Position numbers and translations under genes: made by a program
Part shown: in pieces, positions 52,534 through 61,080 of the stretch
Layout of the letters: the number at the start of each line of letters is the position of its first letter
Numbering within the stretch: position 1 is the first letter of the stretch
NCBI RefSeq assembly: GCF_003668575.1
Contig: NZ_RCVZ01000001.1
Coordinates: forward strand, 186,001 to 250,000
DNA from: Falsibacillus albus
GTDB lineage: Bacteria; Bacillota; Bacilli; Bacillales; DSM-25281
DNA: 64,000 nucleotides
Direction of reading: 5' to 3'
The notes under the pieces: model-generated
The model's database searches: none
Told to the model about the DNA's origin: nothing
What the model saw: only the letters and a program-made list of their open reading frames with translations

Positions 52534-53310
52534 GTGAAAAAAGCGATTAGCAGTTTACTCATCATCTTCACTGTGATGCTGATATCGGCATGTGGAGGGA
52601 AAACCACCACTAGCGATGGCGTCAAATTAGTAGAAAAAGGCAAATTTATCTATGCGACATCGGGAGAATACAAACCTTTTAGCGTGACAAATGACGATGG
52701 TACCATGTCAGGGTTTGACGTCGATGTGGCAGAGGCAGTTGCAAAGGAACTCGGGCTTGAACCCGTACAGAAAAAATTCAAGTTTGCCGGGATCGTCGAA
52801 GGTGTAAAATCAGGCCGTTTTGACGCCGCGGTGGCAAGCCACACAATCACCCCGGATCGCCAGAAAAAAGTCGATTTCACCACTCCATACTACTATTCAG
52901 GTCCACAAATCTTCACCCGTCCTGACAGCGATATTAAAACAGTCGATGATCTAAAAGGCAAAGAAGTCGCTGTATCCAAAGGATCTACTTATGCAGATAT
53001 TGCGAAAAAATACACGAAAAATATCAAGCAATATGACAGTGATGTCGTCGCATTGGAAGCATTGAGCAAAGGTAAGCATGATGCGGTCATCACTGATTAT
53101 CTTACAGGGAAAGAAGCCATCGGCTCTGGACTGGATCTTAAAGGACAGCAGCTGATCGAACGAAGTGAACAGGCCATCGCGGTTGCGAAAGATAATGATA
53201 AGTTGAAGGAAAAGATAAACAAAGCGTTGGAAAAGCTTCGAAAAGATGGCACATTGAAAAAAATCAGCGAAAAATACTTCAAGGATGACATCACGACCAA
53301 GCCGGAATAA
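52534..53310 (+). CDS. Polar amino-acid ABC transporter substrate-binding lipoprotein
   Basis: Captures a polar amino acid outside the membrane for the ABC importer encoded by the next two genes. The N-terminus is a lipoprotein signal, KKAISSLLIIFTVMLISACGG, with the lipidated Cys near residue 20. The rest is a family 3 solute-binding protein: YATSGEYKPFSVTNDDGTMSGFDVDVAEAVAKELG near 40-75, then FAGIVEGVKSGRFDAAVASHTITPDR and VAVSKGSTYADIAKKY, ending with LRKDGTLKKISEKYF. The start is GTG 52534; GGGGG lies about a dozen bases upstream. Specificity cannot be read from the sequence; glutamine, arginine or cystine are possible. This importer does not lie between ysxC and hemA in B. subtilis as I recall it. 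Confidence 0.9.
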   Translation: MKKAISSLLIIFTVMLISACGGKTTTSDGVKLVEKGKFIYATSGEYKPFSVTNDDGTMSGFDVDVAEAVAKELGLEPVQKKFKFAGIVEGVKSGRFDAAVASHTITPDRQKKVDFTTPYYYSGPQIFTRPDSDIKTVDDLKGKEVAVSKGSTYADIAKKYTKNIKQYDSDVVALEALSKGKHDAVITDYLTGKEAIGSGLDLKGQQLIERSEQAIAVAKDNDKLKEKINKALEKLRKDGTLKKISEKYFKDDITTKPE

Positions 53311-53387
53311 TAACACATTGAACAAGGGCGGGTGTGCATGAGGTACATTCGTCCTTTTTTAATCAAAAAGCCATTGGAGGGAATTGA

Positions 53388-54035
53388 GTGAATTTTTTTA
53401 GTACGTTTGCCGATACATATGACATATTTTTAAAAGGGATGAAACTTACTTTTGAACTTACTGTCATATCTGTACTTATTGCTATATTTATTGGGTTATT
53501 TTTCGCATTTTTAAAAATATCCCGAATAAGGATATTGGAAATCATAGCCGATTTGTATATATTCGTCGTACGAGGGACTCCTCTGATCGTTCAAATCTTC
53601 GTATTCTACTTTGGTTTAACCTCTCTCAACATTTCAGGTTTTTGGTCAGTAGTCATGGGACTTGCCTTCCATAACGGGGCCTATATTGCCGAAATCTTCC
53701 GCGGAGCAATTCAATCGATTGATAAAGGACAAATGGAAGCTGGCAGATCCTTGGGGATGTCACTCGGGCTGACTATGAGAAGGATAGTTCTTCCACAGGC
53801 TTTCAGACGCGCGCTGCCGCCGTTGGGCAATCAGTTTATCATCGCGCTGAAGGACTCTTCCTTAGCATCTTTCATAGGCATGTATGAGCTCTTCAGTGTC
53901 GCCACCACATTAGGATCCAACAACTTTGATTATATGACTTATTTATTGATTGTTGCAGTTTACTATCTAGTGCTTGTATTTGTATTCTCCATGGTTGTAA
54001 GCTTCATTGAAAAGAAAATGTCTGTTGGGGATTGA
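53388..54035 (+). CDS. Polar amino-acid ABC transporter permease
   Basis: Membrane channel of the importer, HisM/GlnP-type, 215 residues with about five membrane helices: 20-45 (LTFELTVISVLIAIFIGLFFAFL), 55-75 (ILEIIADLYIFVVRGTPLIVQI), 85-110, 145-165 and 185-208 (LLIVAVYYLVLVFVFSMVVSF). The EAA loop that docks on the ATPase is visible as GQMEAGRSLGMSLGLTMRRIVLPQAFRRALPPLGNQ near 115-150. The start is GTG 53388 behind GGAGGGAATTGA. It follows the binding protein by 77 bp and precedes the ATPase by 45 bp. Confidence 0.92.
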   Translation: MNFFSTFADTYDIFLKGMKLTFELTVISVLIAIFIGLFFAFLKISRIRILEIIADLYIFVVRGTPLIVQIFVFYFGLTSLNISGFWSVVMGLAFHNGAYIAEIFRGAIQSIDKGQMEAGRSLGMSLGLTMRRIVLPQAFRRALPPLGNQFIIALKDSSLASFIGMYELFSVATTLGSNNFDYMTYLLIVAVYYLVLVFVFSMVVSFIEKKMSVGD

Positions 54036-54080
54036 TGCAAAAACATTGCTGGGTATATGCATAGAAACGGAGGAATGAAA

Positions 54081-54818
54081 TTGAGTGGACAAGAAATGAT
54101 CAAAGTGGAAAAATTGAATAAATCTTTCGGGGACCTTCATGTCCTGAAGGATATCGATATATCGGTAAAAGAAAGTGATGTTGTCTGTTTGATCGGCGCA
54201 AGTGGATCGGGAAAGAGTACATTGCTGCGCTGTTTGAATTTCCTTGAAGTGAAAGACAACGGAAATATCATTTTTGAAGGAGAGAAGGTTGAACAGGAAA
54301 CACACAATATCAATAAAGTAAGAGAAAAGGTAGGCATGGTGTTTCAGCATTTTTATTTGTTTCCGCACAAGAGTGTGATTGAAAATATTATTGAAGCCCC
54401 CATACATGTTAAAAAAGTACCTAAAAAACAAGCTATTGAAGATGCGAAAGTCCTCTTGAAAAAAGTAGGTCTGGCCGATAAGGAAAACGTATATCCATCC
54501 AAGCTTTCTGGTGGCCAGAAGCAGCGTGTTGCAATTGCAAGGGCTTTGGCCATGAAGCCGGATATCATGCTATTTGATGAACCAACCTCCGCTTTGGATC
54601 CTGAGCTCGTCGGAGAAGTGCTGTCGACGATGAAAGAGCTTGCCAAAGAAGGGATGACAATGATCGTCGTGACACATGAGATGGGTTTTGCCAAAGAAGT
54701 CGCGGACTGGGTCGTCTATATGCACGATGGCAAAATCGTCGAAGTCGGCCATCCAAAAGACATATTCGAAAGCCCAAAAGAAATCCGCACAAAGGAATTC
54801 CTGGATTCGATCCTATAA
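54081..54818 (+). CDS. Polar amino-acid ABC transporter ATP-binding protein
   Basis: ATPase of the importer, GlnQ/HisP type. Walker [19 protein letters not shown] near residue 38, Q-loop [13 protein letters not shown] near 90, signature [17 protein letters not shown] near 140, Walker [16 protein letters not shown] near 162, and the H-loop [28 protein letters not shown] near 193-220. The start is placed at TTG 54081, seven bases after GGAGG, giving 245 residues; an ATG six bases earlier is too close to the ribosome binding site and the frame further upstream is not family sequence. Last gene of the three-gene operon, ended by the hairpin at 54824-54857. Confidence 0.93.
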   Translation: MSGQEMIKVEKLNKSFGDLHVLKDIDISVKESDVVCLIGASGSGKSTLLRCLNFLEVKDNGNIIFEGEKVEQETHNINKVREKVGMVFQHFYLFPHKSVIENIIEAPIHVKKVPKKQAIEDAKVLLKKVGLADKENVYPSKLSGGQKQRVAIARALAMKPDIMLFDEPTSALDPELVGEVLSTMKELAKEGMTMIVVTHEMGFAKEVADWVVYMHDGKIVEVGHPKDIFESPKEIRTKEFLDSIL

Positions 54819-54823
54819 CAAAC

Positions 54824-54857
54824 AAAAGAGGAAGCGATGATCCGCTTCCTCTTTTAT
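54824..54857. terminator. Terminator of the amino-acid ABC operon
   Basis: AAAAGAGGAAGCG (54824-54836) pairs perfectly with CGCTTCCTCTTTT (54843-54855). A MITE-like element is inserted right behind it, and its target duplication TTTATTTA takes in the T-tail. Confidence 0.93.
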
Positions 54858-54860
54858 TTA

Positions 54861-55216
54861 GGCTCTTTTTCGTAAAGTTTGTTGCTATTTATCAAGGTTT
54901 GGACAATGTTGATTTCCGCTGCAGGCTGCTCGCTTTCCGAGGGGCCTCACACCAAGTGAGGTCGTTCGATGTTGGCACATGGATGTGCCGAACTTAATCG
55001 AACATCCGCCCTACATCTCCTCGCTTTGCGGGGTCTCGCCTGTCTAGCTCCAGGGCTTAGGGGCTCGAGGTCATAAGCCCCTATGCAAAGCCCTGCAGCT
55101 TTTCCAAATGGCCCGCTGATCCCTCCGGAGTTTCGCACCTTACGCTCCAATCAACATCCTATGATGAATTTTTATTAAAATAACTATAAAAAACAACAAT
55201 CTTTGAGAAAACAGCC
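54861..55216 (+). mobile_element. MITE-like element, best full copy with exact 8-bp duplication (copy 12)
   Basis: A 356-bp element. Ends are GGCTCTTTTTCGTAAAGTTT (54861 on) and, on the minus strand, GGCTGTTTTCTCAAAGATTG (ending 55216), about 23 bp of imperfect inverted repeat. TTTATTTA flanks it at 54853-54860 and 55217-55224. Inner inverted edges are GTTGATTTCC (54908) and CAATCAAC (55149-55156). The interior includes a GTTCGATGTTGGCACA..TGTGCCGAACTTAATCGAAC inverted block and a nested hairpin (55041-55105). No gene, so it would need a transposase in trans. Confidence 0.9.
55041..55105. repeat. Nested hairpin block inside the MITE-like element
   Basis: TGTCTAGCTCC is followed by two concentric perfect stems: AGGGCTT (55052-55058) with AAGCCCT (55088-55094), and GGGGCT (55060-55065) with AGCCCC (55076-55081). 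The same block occurs in the copy at 37919-37985 and is missing at the matching place in the copies at 36387 and 62428, so it behaves as a separate unit. Confidence 0.75.
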
Positions 55217-55329
55217 TTTATTTATATCCTGTTCAGATAATAGTAATAAGAGAAAATATGTTTCAGCATACACTGGAAAAATTCGTTATATACAAATGGG
55301 GTTTTACTTCAGTAAATCGATAAGCTGAT

Positions 55330-55372
55330 TGAAGCGAGCATCCTGGAGCGGAAATCCACTCCTCTCAATTGC
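55330..55372 (-). repeat. Core remnant of the MITE-like family (copy 13)
   Basis: GATTGAAGCGAGCATCCTGG then AGCGGAAATCC reproduces the minus-oriented core edges fused by deletion. No terminal repeats could be assigned. It lies just behind the stop codon of the ysxD-like gene. Confidence 0.5.
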
Positions 55373-55402
55373 TTTAATTACAAATTAATTGCTGAAAAAC
55401 CT

Positions 55403-55888
55403 CTACTTCTTTTTAATAAATATCATATAAATGCCAATAATAATCAAAAGGATTGGCCAAAGCTGCCAAGCGATATTCACTTTGTTCTCCAGTAAACCGA
55501 ACCATGAAATGACCTTGTCATAGAACAATAGAAGAACGGCCAATAATAAAAACAAAATGCCTTGGAATAAGCCATTACCTGTTTTTTGATAGCGAAGCAA
55601 GAATCCTAGGGCGATGATCAGGATGAAAGTCCCGATATGGTCCGGCCAGATTGCTAATTTATTGACGACATGAAAATGAAGTCCGAACCCAACTAAAATG
55701 ACGCCGGGCAGGATCGCCTCATATTCCTTCGCCCAATACCCTTGGCCTAAGAAGGCAAGACCAACTATCATCAATAACGTTGGCCATGTATAAAATTCCT
55801 TGAAAACTTCCATGTTTGACTGCTGCAGATAGAAGTAAACACCGAAGCCGATTAAAATTATTCCCGGAAATACCTTTTGATTCTTCAT
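55403..55888 (-). CDS. ysxD: LiaI/LiaF-like (DUF5668) membrane protein, YsxD position
   Basis: A 161-residue integral membrane protein of unknown function with about six short hydrophobic segments. It shows an internal duplication: PGIILIGFGVYFYLQQ near residue 8 and PGVILVGFGLHFHVVNK near 61 share the pattern PG(I/V)ILxGFGxxF, and a third related stretch WQLWPILLIIIGIYMIF closes the protein. This repeated W/P-hydrophobic unit is typical of the LiaI-LiaF-like transmembrane region (DUF5668). The start ATG 55888 has AGGAAG about eight bases upstream on the minus strand. B. subtilis has a membrane protein gene, ysxD, between ysxC and hemA, so the symbol is given by position; sequence identity was not checked. 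It is divergent from hemA. Confidence 0.7.
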   Translation of the reverse strand: MKNQKVFPGIILIGFGVYFYLQQSNMEVFKEFYTWPTLLMIVGLAFLGQGYWAKEYEAILPGVILVGFGLHFHVVNKLAIWPDHIGTFILIIALGFLLRYQKTGNGLFQGILFLLLAVLLLFYDKVISWFGLLENKVNIAWQLWPILLIIIGIYMIFIKKK

Positions 55889-56092
55889 CGATTACCACTT
55901 CCTTATGTCATAAACTTGAAATTTCGTTCGTTTTTTGTTACTGTACAAAAGGACACAATTGTCGAATTTTTTGCACATAGTAGAGATTGAAAGTGCTTAC
56001 TTGGATACATCATCTTCTGCACTTTTGGTATAAATATTAACACAAGGTTTCATCTTCTGTTCACATTTTTTGCGAGATAGGAAAAATGGACG

Positions 56093-56101
56093 TGTTATAA
56101 T
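56093..56101 (+). promoter_or_regulatory. Extended -10 promoter of the hem operon
   Basis: TGTTATAAT at 56093-56101 is an extended -10 with no good -35 at the normal distance. It lies 36 bp before the hemA ATG. B. subtilis hemA is repressed by PerR; here TTATAATTTTAG overlaps the -10 but is a poor match to the PerR box. Confidence 0.55.
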
Positions 56102-56137
56102 TTTAGTAGAGATTTTAGTTGGGGGTGTCATTTCATT

Positions 56138-57484
56138 ATGCACATCATTGTGGTTGGATTAAATTATAAAACTGCCCCTGTTGAAATTCGTGAACGTTTG
56201 TCTTTCAATGAAGCGGATCTAGGTTCAGCAATGAAGAGGCTGAAGGATAAAAAAAGCATTTTGGAGAATGTGATCATTTCCACATGCAACCGGACGGAAG
56301 TCTATGCTGTCGTCGATCAGCTTCATACTGGGAGATATTATATAAAAGAATTTCTATCTGATTGGTTTCAGATCGAAAAAGAGGAGTTTACCTCCCATTT
56401 ATTTATTTACGAACAAGATGGGGCAATTGAGCATTTATTTAAATTGACATGTGGATTGAATTCAATGGTGCTTGGCGAAACTCAAATCCTGGGCCAAGTT
56501 CGCAGCAGCTTCTTGTTGGCCCAAGAAGTGGGGACTACCGGTACGGTCTTCAATCACTTATTCAAACAAGCCGTGACATTGGCCAAAAAAGCACATTCAG
56601 AGACTGAGATCGGTTCGAATGCGGTTTCTGTGAGCTATGCAGCAGTGGAACTGGCCAAAAAAATATTTGGTTCGTTGACTGATAAGCATGTGCTGATCTT
56701 GGGGGCTGGCAAGATGGGGGAACTTGCTATCCAAAATCTTCAGGGAAGCGGTGCTACGAAAGTTACAGTGATCAACCGCACCTTCGAGAAAGCTCAGTCG
56801 TTGGCAGATCGTTTCGATGGGCAGGCAAAGACGCTGCAAGAACTGCAGTGTGCACTTATCGATGCAGATATCCTTATCAGTTCTACCGGTGCTAAAGACT
56901 ATGTTGTCACGAAAGAAATGATGGACAGCGTTGAAAGCATGCGGAAAGGCAGACCTTTATTCCTTGTGGATATTGCGGTCCCTCGCGACCTTGATCCTGC
57001 CATTTCAGAACTGGAAGGTACATTCCTCTACGATATTGATGATCTTGAAGGAATTGTCGAAGCCAATTTGGCAGAACGCCAAAAAGCTGCCGATGCCATC
57101 ATGCTTCTCATCGAAGGGGAAATTGTCACCTTCAATGAATGGCTCCGCATGCTTGGTGTAGTTCCTGTCATTTCCGCTCTCCGTGATAAGGCATTAGCCA
57201 TACAGGCGGAAACGATGGAAAGCATCGAGCGCAAGATGCCTGACTTGACCGATCGCGAGCGAAAAGTATTGAACAAGCATACAAAAAGCATCATCAATCA
57301 GATGCTTAAGGATCCAATTTTACAAGCAAAAGAACTTGCAGGACTGCAGGATTCAGCTGAAAAGCTTGAACTATTCATGAAGATATTCAATATACAAGAG
57401 CAAGTGGAAAAGCAGACTTTCCAGCCGGCTGAAAATCGTAAAGCTTCATATGCCATAAAGCCACAGCCTTCTTTCCAATCATAA
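56138..57484 (+). CDS. hemA: Glutamyl-tRNA reductase
   Basis: Reduces glutamyl-tRNA to glutamate-1-semialdehyde with NADPH, the committed step of C5-pathway tetrapyrrole synthesis. Catalytic Cys50 is in [13 protein letters not shown]. The substrate domain continues with [17 protein letters not shown] near 110. The NADPH fold shows [12 protein letters not shown] near 187 and [10 protein letters not shown]. The long spinal helix and dimerisation domain ([18 protein letters not shown]-type) end the protein. Length 448 residues. The ATG follows GGGGGTG. It opens hemA-hemX-hemC-hemD-hemB-hemL, whose gaps are short or overlapping up to hemL. Confidence 0.98.
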   Translation: MHIIVVGLNYKTAPVEIRERLSFNEADLGSAMKRLKDKKSILENVIISTCNRTEVYAVVDQLHTGRYYIKEFLSDWFQIEKEEFTSHLFIYEQDGAIEHLFKLTCGLNSMVLGETQILGQVRSSFLLAQEVGTTGTVFNHLFKQAVTLAKKAHSETEIGSNAVSVSYAAVELAKKIFGSLTDKHVLILGAGKMGELAIQNLQGSGATKVTVINRTFEKAQSLADRFDGQAKTLQELQCALIDADILISSTGAKDYVVTKEMMDSVESMRKGRPLFLVDIAVPRDLDPAISELEGTFLYDIDDLEGIVEANLAERQKAADAIMLLIEGEIVTFNEWLRMLGVVPVISALRDKALAIQAETMESIERKMPDLTDRERKVLNKHTKSIINQMLKDPILQAKELAGLQDSAEKLELFMKIFNIQEQVEKQTFQPAENRKASYAIKPQPSFQS

Positions 57485-57498
57485 GTGAGGTATCATTC

Positions 57499-58332
57499 AT
57501 GTTTGATCAAGTTATGACAAGGCTGCATGAAGTAATGGTCGTTTTATATGCGATCAGTATATTGCTATATTTTATAGATTATCTACATCAAAACCAGAAG
57601 GCGAATCGTTTTGCCTTCTGGATTCTTGCAATTGTTTGGGTTCTTCAAACAATTTTTTTATTTCTTTACATGATTCGGACAGGCCGCTTCCCTGTACTCA
57701 CCATATTTGAAGGGCTTTATTTTTACGCGTGGGTCCTGATTACACTTTCGCTTGGGATAAACAGGCTGCTGAAAGTGGATTTTACAGTATTCTTTACGAA
57801 TATATTAGGCTTTATCATCATGGCAATTCATACATTTGCCCCTGTTCAGATGCATTCGGATGCAATGGCGGAGCGGCTGGTATCTGAATTGCTGCTTATA
57901 CATATTACAATGGCGATTTTTTCATATGGGGCGTTTTCGCTCTCCTTCGTATTTTCACTTTTGTACATGATTCAATATAAGCTGTTGAAAGAAAAAAAAT
58001 GGGGACAGCGGCTGTGGCGGCTCAGCGATTTATCAAGGCTGGAAAAGATGTCTTACGTATTAAATCTGATCGGAGTACCGATGCTGTTATTAAGCTTGAT
58101 TCTTGGCTTGCAATGGGCTCTGATTAAACTATCAAGCTTTCATTGGTACGACCCGAAAATTGTAGGTTCTTTTGTTCTTTTAATTATTTACAGTGTATTT
58201 CTATATTTGCGCCTGCGCAGGGAACTTTATGGAAAGTCCTTGGCATTATTGAATATAGCAGCATTTTTGATCGTTTTGATTAACTTCTTTTTAATCAGTC
58301 AATTATCATCATTCCATTTTTGGAACTCATAA
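57499..58332 (+). CDS. hemX: HemX, cytochrome c assembly-family membrane protein
   Basis: Integral membrane protein with about eight helices in 277 residues, member of the CcsA/ResC-like cytochrome c assembly family. In B. subtilis HemX lowers the amount of HemA protein. Helices are visible at about 12-28, 37-55 (FAFWILAIVWVLQTIFLFLYMI), 66-84, 93-112, 132-158 (LLLIHITMAIFSYGAFSLSFVFSLLYMI), 190-212, 222-240 and 253-272. The ATG is 14 bp after the hemA stop. Its C-terminal part ends 18 bp before the hemC start, so all are one transcript. Confidence 0.92.
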   Translation: MFDQVMTRLHEVMVVLYAISILLYFIDYLHQNQKANRFAFWILAIVWVLQTIFLFLYMIRTGRFPVLTIFEGLYFYAWVLITLSLGINRLLKVDFTVFFTNILGFIIMAIHTFAPVQMHSDAMAERLVSELLLIHITMAIFSYGAFSLSFVFSLLYMIQYKLLKEKKWGQRLWRLSDLSRLEKMSYVLNLIGVPMLLLSLILGLQWALIKLSSFHWYDPKIVGSFVLLIIYSVFLYLRLRRELYGKSLALLNIAAFLIVLINFFLISQLSSFHFWNS

Positions 58333-58350
58333 ATGAGGGGGATATTAGCA

Positions 58351-59286
58351 ATGAGGAAAATAATCGTCGGTTCACGGAAAAGTAAATTGGCATTGACCCA
58401 GACAAATTGGGTGATTGATCAATTAAAAAAGCTCAACCTTCCATTTGAATTCGAAGTGAAAGAAATTGTCACAAAAGGAGACAAAATTTTAGATGTCACT
58501 CTTTCCAAAGTAGGCGGAAAGGGTCTTTTCGTGAAAGAAATCGAACAAGCCATGTTTGAGGAAGAAATCGATATGGCGGTACATAGCATGAAGGACATGC
58601 CGGCTGTTTTGCCGGAAGGCTTGACAATCGGATGCATTCCTGTGAGGGAAGACCACCGTGATGCATTGATCTCGAAAGGCCACGTGAAATTGATGGATTT
58701 GCCTGCGGGAGCAGTTGTGGGAACAAGCAGCCTCCGCCGAAGCGCCCAAATTCTTTCAGCGCGTCCTGACCTTGAAATTAAATGGATCCGCGGCAATATC
58801 GATACAAGGCTAGCAAAATTGGATACGGAAGAATACGATGCCATTATTCTGGCTGCTGCCGGTTTGTCCCGCATGGGCTGGACATCGGATGTGGTATCTG
58901 AATTTTTGGAGCCGGATTTATGTCTTCCCGCAGTCGGACAAGGTTCACTTGCGATCGAGTGTCGTGCAGATGATGATGAACTGCTTTCCGAATTGGCTAA
59001 ATTCACATGTGAGAAAGCAAAAATGGCATCCCTTGCAGAGAGGGCTTATTTAGACAAGATGGAAGGCGGCTGTCAAGTGCCGATTGCCGGTTATGCAACA
59101 ATTGCAAAGGATGACAGCATCACCTTGACTGCCCTTGTTGCTTCTCCAGACGGCAAGACCATCTATAAAGAAAGAATAGTCGGCAACGATCCGAAGAAGG
59201 TTGGAGAAGAGGCCGCAGCACTATTAAGCTCACAAGGAGCCAAAAAGTTGATCGACATCGTGAAAGAGGAGCTTGATCAATCATGA
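58351..59286 (+). CDS. hemC: Hydroxymethylbilane synthase
   Basis: Joins four porphobilinogen molecules into the linear tetrapyrrole. In 311 residues: N-terminal [15 protein letters not shown] near 5-19, [25 protein letters not shown] near 59-83 with the catalytic Asp in the second domain, [11 protein letters not shown] near 125-135, [13 protein letters not shown] near 147-159 and the dipyrromethane cofactor Cys in [13 protein letters not shown] near 236-248. ATG 58351 follows GGGGGATATT; six in-frame codons upstream reach back to the hemX stop and are not family sequence. The stop overlaps hemD by four bases. Confidence 0.97.
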   Translation: MRKIIVGSRKSKLALTQTNWVIDQLKKLNLPFEFEVKEIVTKGDKILDVTLSKVGGKGLFVKEIEQAMFEEEIDMAVHSMKDMPAVLPEGLTIGCIPVREDHRDALISKGHVKLMDLPAGAVVGTSSLRRSAQILSARPDLEIKWIRGNIDTRLAKLDTEEYDAIILAAAGLSRMGWTSDVVSEFLEPDLCLPAVGQGSLAIECRADDDELLSELAKFTCEKAKMASLAERAYLDKMEGGCQVPIAGYATIAKDDSITLTALVASPDGKTIYKERIVGNDPKKVGEEAAALLSSQGAKKLIDIVKEELDQS

Positions 59287-60086
59287 CAGGTGATTTGCCG
59301 TTAGCCGGTAAATCGATTTTAGTAACAAGAAGCAAGTCGCAAGGAAAGAAAATGTGTGAAGAGTCTGCCAAGCTTGGCTGCAAACCGGTGCATATCCCGC
59401 TAATTGATTTTAAAAGAGTCAATGATGAAGTGGGGGAAGGGTTCATTCGAACGATCGGAGAATATGATTGGGTCATGTTCACAAGCGCCAATAGTGTCCG
59501 CTTTTTTTTCGAGGCATCCTCATCGGTTGGCATTGGCGGGTTTAAGCATTTAAAATGGGCAGTCGTAGGCTCGAAAACGAAAAAAGCATTGATGGAAAAA
59601 GGATTTCATCCGGACTTCCTGCCTACAGCCTTTACCGGCCAGCATTTTGTTGAAGAGTTTCTGAAGAGACACAGGCCGCGACATGTCTTGCTCCCTCAAG
59701 GAAACCTGGCCAGCAAACATATCGCTGCAGCCTTGGAGGCAAACAATGTTAAAATGGATTTGTGGGTGCTATATGAAACATTTTTGCCCTTACAAAGCAA
59801 AAAGGAGCTCATTGATTTCTTGACTGGTCATGAACATGCCATCATTACTTTTACTAGTCCTTCGACCGTTAAGAACTTTATGAAGATCATTAAAGAGTAC
59901 CGACTTGAAAGCCGTTTATCGGGACATGTTTTTGCCTGCATCGGCCCAGTTACGTATGATGCATTGACAGACCATGGGGTCGAGGCGCAAATTTGTCCTT
60001 CATCATATACCGTTGAAGATATGCTGGAAGGTATCGTTCAATACTTTCAGTGTACCGAAGAGGAGGAGAATGGAAGATGGAATTGA
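59283..60086 (+). CDS. hemD: Uroporphyrinogen-III synthase
   Basis: Closes hydroxymethylbilane to uroporphyrinogen III with inversion of ring D. The family is poorly conserved, but two alternating alpha/beta domains are recognisable in 267 residues: [18 protein letters not shown] near 6-23, [18 protein letters not shown] near 59-76, [18 protein letters not shown], then [18 protein letters not shown] and [15 protein letters not shown] near 185-199. Position between hemC and hemB confirms the identity. The ATG overlaps the hemC stop (ATGA). Its own stop lies 10 bases inside hemB. Confidence 0.93.
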   Translation: MTGDLPLAGKSILVTRSKSQGKKMCEESAKLGCKPVHIPLIDFKRVNDEVGEGFIRTIGEYDWVMFTSANSVRFFFEASSSVGIGGFKHLKWAVVGSKTKKALMEKGFHPDFLPTAFTGQHFVEEFLKRHRPRHVLLPQGNLASKHIAAALEANNVKMDLWVLYETFLPLQSKKELIDFLTGHEHAIITFTSPSTVKNFMKIIKEYRLESRLSGHVFACIGPVTYDALTDHGVEAQICPSSYTVEDMLEGIVQYFQCTEEEENGRWN

Positions 60087-61054
60087 ATTTCAAACGTCAT
60101 CGGAGATTGCGTCAATCAGCTTCTATGAGATCGCTTGTCCGTGAAACCTATTTGCACCACGAAGATTTGATTTATCCTCTATTTATCGTGGAAGGGGAAA
60201 ATAAAAAGAATGCGGTGGCATCCATGCCGGGAGTTTATCAAGTATCGCTTGACCTTTTGCCTGCCGAGATGGACGAGATCGCAGCTTTGGGGATCAAATC
60301 GGTGATCCTGTTCGGTGTGCCCGCCGAAAAAGACAGCACAGGGACAGGGGCGTACCATGATCATGGTATTGTGCAAGAAGCAACCAGGATCGTGAAAGAA
60401 CACCATCCGGAAATGATCGTCATTGCGGATACATGTTTATGTGAATATACAGATCATGGCCATTGCGGAGTAGTAGAGGGTGCGAAAGTGCTGAACGATC
60501 CTTCACTGGATCTTTTGGCTAAAACGGCTGTCAGCCAGGCTAAAGCGGGTGCTGACATAATTGCGCCTTCCAATATGATGGATGGTTTCGTTGCCGCCAT
60601 CCGTAAAGGTTTGGATGACGCGGGCTTTGAAGATGTGCCGATCATGTCCTATGCAGTCAAGTACTCTTCAGCGTTTTATGGTCCATTCCGTGACGCTGCG
60701 GATAGCACACCGCAATTCGGCGATCGCAGGACATATCAAATGGATCCCGCCAACCGCTTGGAAGCGTTGAGAGAAGCTCAATCTGATATGGATGAGGGGG
60801 CGGACTTCCTCATCGTCAAACCGGCACTTGCCTATTTGGACATCATGAGAGATGTGAAAAATGAGTTTAATGCACCGCTTGTTGCTTATAACGTAAGCGG
60901 AGAGTATTCCATGATCAAGGCAGCTGCCCAAAATGGCTGGATCGATGAAAAAGCCGTCGTCATGGAGAAGCTGCTTGGAATGAAGCGCGCAGGTGCCGAT
61001 TTGATCATCACGTATCATGCAAAAGATGTTGCTCAATGGTTGAATGAGAAGTAA
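60077..61054 (+). CDS. hemB: Delta-aminolevulinic acid dehydratase (porphobilinogen synthase)
   Basis: Condenses two 5-aminolevulinates into porphobilinogen. Zinc-type metal site [15 protein letters not shown] near residues 116-130. The first active-site Lys is in [21 protein letters not shown] near 193-213, the Schiff-base Lys in [12 protein letters not shown] near 245-256, and [16 protein letters not shown] near 270. Length 325 residues. ATG 60077 is preferred over an upstream in-frame ATG because GGAGAATGG lies before it and the family begins just ahead of KRHRRLR. It overlaps the end of hemD by ten bases. Confidence 0.97.
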   Translation: MELNFKRHRRLRQSASMRSLVRETYLHHEDLIYPLFIVEGENKKNAVASMPGVYQVSLDLLPAEMDEIAALGIKSVILFGVPAEKDSTGTGAYHDHGIVQEATRIVKEHHPEMIVIADTCLCEYTDHGHCGVVEGAKVLNDPSLDLLAKTAVSQAKAGADIIAPSNMMDGFVAAIRKGLDDAGFEDVPIMSYAVKYSSAFYGPFRDAADSTPQFGDRRTYQMDPANRLEALREAQSDMDEGADFLIVKPALAYLDIMRDVKNEFNAPLVAYNVSGEYSMIKAAAQNGWIDEKAVVMEKLLGMKRAGADLIITYHAKDVAQWLNEK

Positions 61055-61080
61055 GTGAATTAGAAGAACGGAGGTTGAAC

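Noticed and set aside
54947-55150. 67-codon minus-strand frame
   Set aside because: Repeat interior of the MITE-like copy, no ribosome binding site.
56096-56110. PerR box at the hemA promoter
   Set aside because: TTATAATTTTAGTAG agrees with TTATAATNATTATAA only in the first half; not enough to call.
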